Source: Mesocentrotus franciscanus (taxonomy: Eukaryota > Echinodermata > Echinoidea > Camarodonta > Strongylocentrotidae). From it: a stretch of 64,000 nt of DNA. A program made the position numbers and the translations under genes. Every line of letters begins with the position of its first letter. The first letter of the stretch is position 1. Positions 25,401-37,800 of this stretch are shown here, one piece after another. The stretch spans positions 6,570,827-6,634,826 of the forward strand of contig CP137682.1 of the NCBI GenBank assembly GCA_037976565.1, written 5' to 3'. The notes beneath the pieces were generated by a model that worked only from the letters and a program-made list of their open reading frames with translations, was not told where the DNA came from and ran no database searches.

Positions 25401-27998
25401 AATGGCCAGTATGGTGAAACAGTGGTGAAGCCTCACCTATGGAAAACTGACACAAGTGAAGCCTCACCTATGTAAAACTGACAAAAGTGAAGCATCACCT
25501 ATGCAAATAATTCAAAGGGTGAAGCCTGGACTAACACATTTGCTGATAAGAGTGATGCTTTGCCTTTGTTTTTGTAAAGCACATGAAGTGATGGTGAAAC
25601 CCTGAGGTTACAAATAATTGGCTCAGGTGAAGAAAGGTGATGACCTGAGGAGGGGGGGTCCAGGCCACAGAGTGACGCCTGCATTACAGAACAGAATACA
25701 GAAGGAGTGGAAATGGTGCACTGGGTTCATAATTGTGAGATTTTACAAAGTGATAAATAAATTTGTTTTCAAATTATTTCTGAACCATTTGAATGTTTTT
25801 TTATTTTTAAGGTATTCCATAAAACAGTGGCTGCATATAAAATGAACTTTCCCTGTAAGATTTTTGACATAATTTTGGGACATAAAATGAAGACTTTTTA
25901 CTGGAACAGAGCATTCTTTCTGGTTTATACTGTATTAACAATTCAGTGAGATATAATGGAGCAAACTGATGGAAACATTGATAAGTTAATAAAGTACTTC
26001 AAACTGGATATGGGACTGGATAGATAGCCAATGTAAATTTCTTAAGACTGGGGATATTGACTCATGTTTCTTTGTTCTTGTTACAAGTCACACTGCTGAG
26101 TTTTGAATAAGTTGTAATCTTTGAATTTGATAAAACGGGAGACCAAAAGAGCAAACTATTACAAAAATCAGAAAAGCACATAACAAAGCATGAATGAGGC
26201 GTTCAGTGGTAGTCCTGTCGAAAAATTTCCAATTTTACCTATTTTGTACAACCCAAATGTTGCTGAGCAACATTTCAAACGTTTCAAATTTTTAAATGTG
26301 AAGTTATCATCAAAAGTGACCTCTAGAATTCTACATGTATTGGTTGCATGAACAAGAGTGTCATCTAAGTTCAGTGTTAACATTGAGTTACTTAATCTGT
26401 AGAGTGAAGAAACATGGAGAATTCAGTTTTGGTACTGTTGAGTTTCAAACCATTTACTTCAGACCAACATCACTATTTCTCTTAAATGCAATATACAGTT
26501 GGGTATCGTCTGCATAAAACGTCTTATGAATGTTATGTGTATCAATTGTACTTTCTAAAGGAGATGTATAGAGAGTGAATCAGATTGGGCCAAGTATGGA
26601 CCCCTGAGGGACTAATAGAGAAATGGTATGTCTGGATGACTGGTATGTCTGGATGACTGCTCGTTTCCAATCACTACAGTGTGAGTGCGCTGGGATAAGT
26701 AGGACTCTATCCACCTAATTGCTTGTCTGACCGATTCCGAAACACAGTCTCCAGGGTTGCAACAAGATGTCATGCTTAATGGTGTTGAATGTGCATGAAA
26801 AGTCTAGCAGCACAAGGATGACTTCCTCTCCTTTATCAAGAGATAAAAGGATGTCATTTGTTTTAATATCTGATTCTTCAATATATTCTTTTATATATAT
26901 TGAGAGAAAGAGAACAGACATAAATGAACAGAAAAGGACAGACAGAGGAAGATAAGAGACTCACCAGTTAGAGAGCTCTCGACAATGCAGTTCCCAGCGA
27001 CCAGGACTGCATCGCAGGTCATAGTACATCCACATGATGGTATGATGATGACATCACCGGGCACTAACTGATCCTCCCAAACAGTCTCAATCTCTGTCAA
27101 TAGTCAAAAGATAATATTTACAGTCACAATATGTGACCAGGGCCTATTTTCTATAATAATGATTATACTTGATGCTGGGTATAATGTTGACTTTCATTTT
27201 ATTTTGATTTTATTTCTGCATTTTTCCAAATACAGTAACTGAATAACAAAGAACATATAAACGTAAGGTATAATACAAATTATATTCCACATACTAATAA
27301 TCTTGCTCTACGATTGGTCAAAAGTAAATCATGTGATGAAAGATAGTTCACCCATCATTGATGGGAGAAGAAAAGTTTGTTACACTGCGTAGATATTACT
27401 ACTATCTTCAGTGAAAGTGCTCTCTCCTCTTTATAAAGCGCTTTTAGTGTTAGTACGCGCACTTTGGTCACGCGCGAACTATGGTCACACTGCCATACTG
27501 CATGCACTGTACGTATCGTACACCGTTTGCTAGCTGTTAATTGATGACTTGTTGCTCTAAAATGACAGAAGAAGTGAAATGTTTCCGATGTGGAATATAA
27601 AGCAAATAATCACCTTTTGGTTTCAGGCGATCTGAATGTATACGCTATCTTTCCTCAGCTTCGCTTCGGAAAGATAGCTACATGTACATCCAGATCGCCT
27701 CGGAAGTGATAGTTTGTCCCATCACCTTCACCAACGGTAATTATTTGCTTAATATACAAACAATAACTTCATGTCAAAAGGTTATTTACATATATATACA
27801 TATGATAATAAACTTAATATTTCTATAACATATTATTATAAATTTAAAGCATTATCCAAACTATCTGGGGAAAAGGTGCAGGAGACCGCAATCATGAGCG
27901 ACGCTTGACTAGGATGGTGGCCTCAAAAGAAAAATCTTAAGGTGAAATTTAAAATGAAAATGTGTTCATACGATCTTTGTGTATGAGTGTGTGAGTGT

Positions 27999-28031
<33 letters not shown>

Positions 28032-31000
28032 CGAATGGTGGATGTGCACAAACATGTAGCTCTGTGTTGTATGGTGGAGTAGAAACAAATGTAGCCTTTT
28101 CAATTAAGGAAATAAAGAATACAAAATAGAATACGAAATGGATTACGAAATAGCAAAAATGACTTGCAATGTGACTGCATGTTGAAACCAATTATGTTGA
28201 TATTTCAATATAAGAGTTTTTTAAAGAGATGCTTTAAAGCCCCACTGCACTACTTATAGCTACTTGCACCCTCTATATAGCAAACAATGCCTAAGCGGTG
28301 ACCGTTGGTCCCCCATGGTCCCCTTTGTTCTTATGTTAATTGAGAGCTGATTTGATGAGATAACCACCTGTCAGTGACTATGCAGGGAGGTCTAATCCCT
28401 CCTGGTCAAACTAGTGCAGATAGGCTTTAAAAGAAAAGAGAGATGAACAATGCCTTATTGAAGCTAGGCCTGAGTCAAGTCGGGAATTTTATAAACCAGC
28501 TTTTAAAAGAAGCATGCCGTGTTTAAATTAAGAAGAAAATATTTACTTTGTCTTAACAAAAATATTCGATCCGTCTGTTGTAAAAAAGAATTTTTTAGAA
28601 AGCCGTTTTATTATTCTAACACGTAATGTTTTTTTTACCTAACCTGATTTATTCATCCTGCCGAGACTAGACACCGGGCCAGTGGCTAGCTTAATTGCTC
28701 GCTAGCTGCGCTGGCAACAACAACCCCATACCGCGAACAGCGAACTGCTTTGCAACCCATATTTATATCGGCAGTTTGGAGCTATTTAGGATGAGCTAGA
28801 ATATGAAGTACAAATTGGTAAAAATTAAATACGCAAGAATTTTAAGGTGGATGAATTTTTGTGGTGTGCAATACTGCATTTTTTATATATTTCATTATTT
28901 TTTTCGGGGCATCGGTTTCCAAAAAACGAAACCGGGACCCGACGGCAACGGTCGGGACCGGTGTGACCGACCGTACCGACTCAGGCCTAATTGAAGCACA
29001 CAGTTCCCTTGTTGCCAGGCTCCAGGGTTTGCTTTAGGGGCTCTAAGGTTCTTGGATGCACACTGGTGCAATCTGAGCCATGATTTCAAGCATTTTCAAA
29101 CACATTTTTTGACTGATATTTCATAAATAATTTTGGTTGAGAATGAATATGAACCTGTTGCTGATTAAAGTTCAAACCTGTCGCCGTTACATGTTTAAGC
29201 CCCTTTATGGACCACCCTCACCCTGACTATAATCATAAATTGTTCTCACCTCCATTAGGTCTAAATACTTGCACTGTAATACTGGATTTCACCATATTCT
29301 TTAGAGTTGTTGCTTGCTGAAAACAAAACAAAACAAAACAAAACGATAAAAAACAATGAAAAATAAACAAAAAATCAATACTACTGAAAGCACCAGGAAA
29401 GCTAAATTGCAATCTAAATATGTCAGGGTTGTAATGGACTACATTCCACAATCCACAATCATTTGCAGGTTGAAAAAAAAATTCCTGTCATACACTAGAC
29501 TTTTGTTTTGCAATAGATTAGTGAAACATTACATCATCTGAGCTGCAGCGAACCGATTTAATAAATTACCTATTTGGGACTCTCCTATCAGGTTTGGCCA
29601 GCCATCAACAATTATCTGTCGATACCAGAAGCGGCTATTTTTTACACTTGCACAAGATATACAAATAAAATTTAAAAAACCTAGACAGAGCACAAAATAT
29701 AACCCATTCCTTTTTAACCGAAACATCACCCGAGCAATATCTTCAGTTATTCTGAGAGATTTTTTTATTTTTTACCATTAATCTACAAGATTTCCCACCA
29801 AACTGTATGAGGTACAAAGCAAGATATTCTTTGCGTAATGTAATGATTCTCAGCACGGCATGGGCATCGCAATTTTCTTGATAACGTGACGTACTATGCA
29901 GGGTTGTTAATCAAGGATATGTATTCAAATTTACAGATGCTTCCTTCCCATGTGTGTGTGGTGAGGAAGTATTTCATTCACCCGTTATTATCTTTTGTAC
30001 TATAATTGTCAGAATGCATACTGCATAAATAAGTTGTAGCACTTTTTGGGGGTGAAGGTTTCGTATAAATGAAATAGATTTGTCAACTGCTTTGTTTTAG
30101 TACCTTTAATTAATGAGTTACAATTATTCCCTTTTATATTTTTTTACCTTCTCAGCTATGATTTTCCGTCATTGAAAAAAAAGATTTTTTTATTGAATTA
30201 AAAAGTCTTTCAAACGGGAGCTTGGTGCATGATACATGTACCAGTTCGTCTGGTACGTCACATTATCATGAAAATGGCTGTACCCATGTCATGTTATAAG
30301 GCATTACATCATGCCAAGAATACTTCATTTATCAATAGGGTGAGGTTCCCTTTAAAGGCATCGTTTAACAATATTAAATCTGAGATACACGGCCCTACGT
30401 TTATCAGTGTCTGTGATATGGAGGAATCTTGAAGCCCTAAAAAAAATCGTGCTTCAAAATGATCAAGAAGTGCCTCAAAAAAGTAAAAATCTTTGAGTGA
30501 CCGGTTTTACCATACTCGTTTTTCCCAATAAACTGTAGTGTTATGAAAACCGTTAGGAAAATGCAAAATTTGGTTTCAATTTCCAATGATAAATATCTTG
30601 ATAATCAGACAGGCTATCGGCTTGTAAAAGTCATGGGGTTCCTGACTGACTTAAAGGTTTATAATTATCATTGCAGCATGAGCTAAATCCAGGATTTTGT
30701 TTCAGAATCTGAGACAAAGTTACCGGATCCCTTTACCGTATTTGCCGGCGTAAAGGCCGCAGTATTTTCTCTTCTGAAAATGTCAAAAAGTCTGGGTGCG
30801 GCCAATCCGCAACAGTAAAAAATCGGCTGCTAAAACAGCACGTATAATTTGTAGAAATGGGACTACGAACGGTACACTAACTAGATCTATACCAGTAATG
30901 GTACAGGACATTTCTAGATTAACTCCACACATCTTACCGACTATTTCATGTTGCATTGTTGACATGAAGTTTTGTCGATCTCGTGAATCAACTTCATAAC

Positions 31001-34000
31001 CTATTTTTAACAAATTCTAACGGTAGATCTAGATTTAAGTCCGTGCCATTGCATGGCTAAAAGAAGGGACCGTTACGGAGCTACCGCGCAACGCAACTGC
31101 GCATCCGCACGAAGTCCGTTTTCTTCGTATCCATTTCACGCAATATCGCAGGTAGGGGTATAAATAGGATACCAAAACTGCCTGCGATACAGTACTAACT
31201 TCAAAATCAATGAAGATTTGCTAAATTACGATCAATTTTGCGGTAAACTTAGTTTTTTACTGTAAATTTTATACAAATATTGATGAATTTGGTATCAGTT
31301 TGTAGAAAAAATTTTATACAAATATTGATGAATTTGGTATCAGTTTGTAGAAAAAATAGTTTTCGTCAAGAAATTTACGATAACTTTGTTCGGTCTGTTT
31401 TTTTTTTTTTTCCTTCCATCTTTTAAAAAAAAAATGTTTTAATAATTTTTTTAATTTTTAAGTCTATGAAATGTCAAAATCGGGGGTGCGGCCTATGCGG
31501 CGCTGAGGCCTTATCGCCGGCAAATACGGTAATGGGAGCACTTCAAGAGCAGTCCTGTCAATGGAACAATGCTTCTACTTCCTTCCATGTGACAATAAAA
31601 TCAGAAATTCAGCAGACAAAATAACTTGTTATCTTTATCAGAACTCTAACTTTTCTTTAGAGGTACTGTGGTCTAGTGGATAAATCTCCTGACTTTGAAA
31701 CTCCGTTTGAATCCCTTCCCCAGTATTAAATCCTTTGGCAAGACATCAATCTATATTAGAAAGCTGTTACTTGGCAGAATCTTTTCTTGGAGCGCAGAGA
31801 GGGCTACAATTGCCAGAGCTTAAACGGGGGTAATAAGTCTTTTGGAAGCACGTAGAGACGTTATACTATCATGTCATATGTGCTATACAAGAAAAAATTA
31901 TTATCAATTATTAATTAACAATGATGATCATCATCATCATTAGAATCAATTGACAATACCACTTACAGTTCTGGTGGTGTAGAGCGAGATAGAGATGGAG
32001 AGAGCAGACAGTACAATAATGCAGAGAGAATAGTACAGGTACTCATCCACTATCCATACTGTCACACTAAAGATTTGGAAGATGTAGAATGGATTCAAGA
32101 TCTGGAGGAGGAAAATAAAAATGCTAATGAAATGATATATCTATGAATACTTCATGAAAACAGACATTAAGAGACATGTTATAGATGCTTGAAGAATGTA
32201 ACCAAGGCATCATACCCATCAAGTAACAAAATACATTTGTTCAAAACAATTTACTATTGTTATCGGTGTCACCATTGTTGTAGTTAGAAAACCAGCATTC
32301 TTCCCCCTTTTTCTACCTTACTTATAATGGCAAGTCACTCTCTTCCTTTTACACTCATTTTACAAGCACATGAAGCATGTAACTTAATTTCTTACTTTTT
32401 CTATACAATGTCATGTATTGCACTGAGAAAAAATGTATCAAATATAAATGTCACATTAATGCACATGGATAGGTAAGTTTTAAAAGATGATATAGAAATC
32501 AATTATCAATTTGACTACTGTTTTACTGTTGAATGAATGGAAACCAGCAAGTTCATAACGTTTTAAAGATACAAAATGAATCTTCTTCACTCATCTAAAA
32601 ACAAATGCTTCCAAAGAGAACAGATATTCAACAACTGAAATACATGAATATGGCTCTTTCTGAACAAACAACTTCATAGTTTAATATGAAAAAATATAAA
32701 TATGTACAAACAAGTATTCAAGACCCAAAATCAATTCTCACAAGAGTTTCCAATATGAATCTAAAAAGACAACAGTCAATTCTTTATACCCTTTCTAAAT
32801 TTACAGCTAATACAGTGTAAATAGAAAACGAGTTCTCAGCACACAATGCTCATTGCATAACAAAGATTAGAAACTACACTTTTGAATAATGTCAATATAT
32901 AACTTTGAAGGTATTTTAAAGGAAAACAAAAGATTTTTTTCTCACCTCTTGAATTAGAAGAAGAGGAATGGACTTCACCCGTACGAGAATCTTATTAAGT
33001 CCATACAAGGTTCGCCTAATAATGGAAAAGAAAATAATGTTTAAAAATATATGCAGTAGTTCTTCACCCAGTAATAAAATGTGATGTGTTTTGAGCACCC
33101 ATAAATTGATAATATTCAATATTATTATATGCAGTAGTTCCTTATTCTATTGGGAAGCTGTTTTTTAAAGTCAAACTCGTACGATTAACTAGGAAAATCA
33201 TACATGAGAAACAGGTTCTAAAAAGGGGGAGGGTTGCCCCCTTCCATGGTAAGGACATTTGATATCTTGGTGTTAGAAAATTGGGATTTAATTGCCTTCT
33301 AAAGTAATAATAATAAGAAAATTATTCTGTTCTTGTATAGTGCATATCATATTATGATATAACATCTGTATGTGCTTCCAAAGGACTTTGGACATTATTT
33401 GGCTTTAGCTCTGGCATATCAATAACATATTGTGTGTATAATGTTACATTGAATTTTAATTGCACATTTCAGATACATATGGTGACTAGTTAATGATAAA
33501 AATAAAATCAATTCAGACCTCAATTTCTCCATTACAATCCCAATACACCTGTTACCAACTATAATCATAGAAATGTATTTATATTTTCATATTTCCACAA
33601 TCATTACCAGTAATACAACCCAATCATAAAGGGAAATATCGGGTTCAAATTGTTAATATCCCGACTGCAATATGAGGAAAATATCAGCTAATGGTAGCTG
33701 ATAATTAATGACAATGTCATCATGTTATACCAGTCCTGTAATATCTTCTATTACCTTGTTTAAACTAGGCCTGAGTCATGTCGGATTTTTATAAACCGGG
33801 TCCCGACTGCCTTGTACGGGATCTGCCACTTGCCCCTATAAATAGCGCATTTCATCAGTATGCTAGGCGTTGTGGCGTGCGCCTGTAATCCAGCTAACAG
33901 TGGAAGTTACAAACTAATTCAGCCGAGGACGCAGGTTCGAAACTGAGTCACGTCTTTCGGATGGTGACGTTAAAGGTCGGTCCCAGACGTAAATAATCAT

Positions 34001-34780
34001 ATCTGATTGATACACGTCTGTAAAAACCCAATCACACACACACACACATGCCCCTTAAAAGTGACCTTTTTTATCAATCAAATAAATCAACACATGCATA
34101 CCTCGGCTCAGATCGGTATATTCTCCCATTTGACATTATTTTCATCCATGTTTGGCGATGTTTAGTGCCATTATCATGCCTCTAAAAATAAATAAACTGC
34201 GGCAAAAATAGACAGAGAACATTCGAGCTGCTATTTTGATTCATGCAGAATGACTAAATCGGGTTAAAAAAACATTAATGTTAAAATAATAAAACAGCTT
34301 TCTAAAAATTCTTCTTTTACAACATAACGATCGAATAATTTTTTAAAGACAAATAAATATTTTCCTCTTATTTTAAACACTGCATGCTTCTTTTAAAAGC
34401 TGATAATTACTTAGTAATCAGAATAAGTTTAGATACTGATAGCTGTTGCAAGGCAAGTTCGGACTAGTCACGGAAGGAATGTGCAATACACTTCATTAGC
34501 TGTATAAATGCGTGCTGAAACGAACCCAAACAAATACGTGATCAAACCAAGAAATCATTCAAAACTACAAGAGCATAATTGGAAAGACAACAACTACTCA
34601 AAATTACCGTAATCGGATACATAACTTGGACAAAGAATTCAATAGTTGTCCAAGAAATGCCACAGAAATTGTGATATCTGAGGAGTTACTAGGTCCATTT
34701 GTTATCAAAAGAGACCTGCTGCACATGTCTAATCACTATGCTCGAATCCATTGTTATACTGCTTTTTACCGTAGAGGGCA

Positions 34781-34836
<56 letters not shown>

Positions 34837-37800
34837 TAGCAGGGCCCGTGGAAAATCCACGGGATTCTAGGGAGGGTGGGAGGGGGTTGTAAATAGATAA
34901 TGTGATATCGATTTTTTTTTTTTTTAATTTTTATTATTTTATTTATTTATTTTTTTTAATTATAATTATTATTATATTTTTTTAAAAGATAATTTCTGTG
35001 TTAGATGATATTATTTCTCTTCATTGTATAGGCCTACTTTTTATCATTTTATAATTTTTCTTCTTCTTTTCATTGATATTTTACTCGTTAGAATACCAAC
35101 CTTTTGTTTGCTGTCCCATCATGTATCGTTTTGAATTTTTAATTTTTATCTGAATCATGTAACAAAACTTGAAAACTGGAAGAAAACAGTGAAATCAATA
35201 ATTTGTAATCAAAATTGATGCAGATATTTTAGACTTTACTTTCGTTTTCATTTTCGTTATTTACGATTATTGTCGCCACTTCGTTCCAATTATTCTCACT
35301 ATCCCTTTCCCGGATCAAGGGCGTCATTGCAATCCGAGTTTGAGCATGGGGACACAATTACATGTCACTCTCTCTAGTTATGCTGTTTCACGGCATGTAC
35401 TTTCATTGGTGACCGGTTCATTTATTATCTTTTTATCTTTGACGTTTCATTAAATTTTTAGAAAGAAGACGATTGGTTGTACCGTTCTCGACTCTTAATC
35501 CTTGTCTGAATTCAGTTTACACCCTCAAGCTTTGACGTTTCATTAAATTATTTTAAAAGAAGACGATTCGTTGTACCGTTCTTGACTCTTAATCTTTGTT
35601 TAAATTCAGTTTCCCCCTCCCGCGACGCGGAAGCTGTGAAGTTCCATTAAATTATAAGAGAAAGAAGATGATTCGTTCTACCGTTCTGGACTCTTAATCC
35701 TTGTCTGAATTCAGTTTCCACCCTCTCGCGTAGCGCGAAGCTTTGACGTTTCATTAAATTATTTTAAAAAGAAGACGATTCGTTGTACCGTTTTTACTCT
35801 TAATCTTTGTTTGTATCCAGTTTCCTCCTCGCGCAGCGCTGAAGCTGTGACGTTTCATTAAATTATAAGAGAACGAAGACGATTCGTTGTACCGTTCTCG
35901 ACTCTTAATCCCTGCTTTAATTCAGTTTCCCCACAGCGCAAAGCGCGAAGCTTTGATGTTTCATTAAATTATTTAAAAGAAAGACGATTCGTACGTTCTT
36001 GACTCTTAATCTTTGTTTGATTCAGTTTCCCCCTTTGACGTTTCATTAAATTATTACAGAAAGAAGACGATTCATTGTACCGTTCTCGACTCTTAATCCC
36101 TGTTTCATGAAATTTTTAGAGAAAGATCGTTTCGTACCGTTCTGGACTATTAATCCTTGTTTGAATAAAGTTCCCCCTCCCGCGATGTCAACACAGAGAG
36201 AAAGAGAAAGAGAATTAAAAGAAAGAAAAAAAGAAAGATTTTAACCCCAAATCGTGGGCGTGTCCCCACGTCCCCCAGGGTAATGGATTGGTCGACGCCC
36301 CTGATAGGCCTACGTATATTGTTCTCATTATCATTTTGGTTATTTTCACACATTGCTAAGTTAATTTAGTCCTACATGAAAATAATATACAAATTTACAA
36401 ATATACAATGACACTCGAAGTGACTCGAGGATCTAGCTAAAACTATTCGCATCGAAGGAACATCAAATCGTATTATATTATCCCGAGGGCCATCGCGGCC
36501 CGATAGAGAACAGTTCCATTGATGTTCCCGAGTGCGAATAGTTTTAGCTTGTTCGAGAATGAGTCATTGTATATTTGTTTTATATCCCTTCCACCTGTAG
36601 GCCTATCATTCCTTGGACACTTCTGTAATAGCATGTACTGTACTCACATTCACATCACATTCAATAAAGAAATAACAGAAAACAACAATTCATTGCACGG
36701 CTCAAACATGAAACATTGAAGAATCTAAAGACACGCTATACAGCCTGCAGTATTACAGGTACAGCAGTAGAGTGCTGCAGTTACCGCACAGGGTAAATTG
36801 CATGGCGTGACTGGCCTGACACCGCGGAGTTTCCGTGCGGAGGCATGTGATATTACCTAAGCTCGCTGAATTTACCTTCTCTTTAGTTATATGGTCTCGA
36901 TAATTACAATCTATTTGCGTTATTATTGTTGTGATTTCAATGTAGTTTTCATGAAAAGACCAATAAAGCAGAAGCTTGGACTATGATTATGTTGGCATGG
37001 TCCACAGAATTTGTACAAATATATTCAAAGTAAAGATTTTACGCGAAAAATCGGACTGTTTGTGCCAATATATTGTAACCGTCGCACGAATTAACTCGAC
37101 TGTGTGTGTGCGTGTGTGAGCGTAGAACCACGTATTACGTTGACGTCAGTTTGGCTGCTGCGTATATATAGCAAGATGCCTCACACGGGATAGGCCCAAC
37201 CCATCGCATTATGCATGTGCTACGCTACATGACGTGAGTGGAGTGTCTCTTGATAAAGTATCTCTTTGATTAGACTGCATATAGCAAGATGCCTAACACG
37301 GGATGGGCCCTATCCTTTGCGACGTGCATATTTGCTACAACACATCATGGACTGGACTGTCTCTTGATAGTGTGATCTCTTTGATAAGACGTGCAGAGGG
37401 CGGGTGCACGCCTCGCCGACTCACTCGCGGGTTCGTCGCCTCCTTGCACGGACGACACCGGCCGTGCTCGTCCGCCCGTCCTCCCGGGACCCCGAAACCA
37501 CCTTTAACGACATGGACGGCGACCACGGGTCGACGTGGCACGCGGCATGCGCGAGCAGGTCCGCTTGAATTGTGTCGCCGTTCCCGCGCGACGGCCGAGG
37601 CGGGTAGGGTCGAGGAAAGACGGGTTTGATGTCAAAAAATTCACATTGGCAGACCGTTACGTACCCCCCGCGGCGATTTTGCGTATTAATATATAGATAT
37701 ATATATATAATGGATTCTAGCCATGTGCATGTGATCAGCATACACAGTACATGTGACGTGCACGTACCTCATTCCGATAACAAATGGACCTAGTAACTCC

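Larger units (their letters stand above)
23508..25686. mobile_element. Possible 2.2-kb element with imperfect 43-bp inverted ends
   Basis: GTCACTCTGTGGCCTGGACC and CCTCCTCAG at 23,513-23,547 recur inverted at about 25,643-25,680. The interior holds a 48-bp palindrome, a duplicated GGTGATGTGACATCGA segment (23,705 and 23,747) and a GTGAAGC minisatellite. Boundaries and class are uncertain. Confidence 0.45.

Noticed and set aside
31662..31718. tRNA gene
   Set aside because: Promoter boxes are present but acceptor-stem pairing and anticodon arm are degraded and a SINE body follows.
37303..37629. 108-codon frame in the GC-rich block
   Set aside because: High GC gives few stops on both strands; the residues (Arg, Pro, Ala, Thr) match no family.
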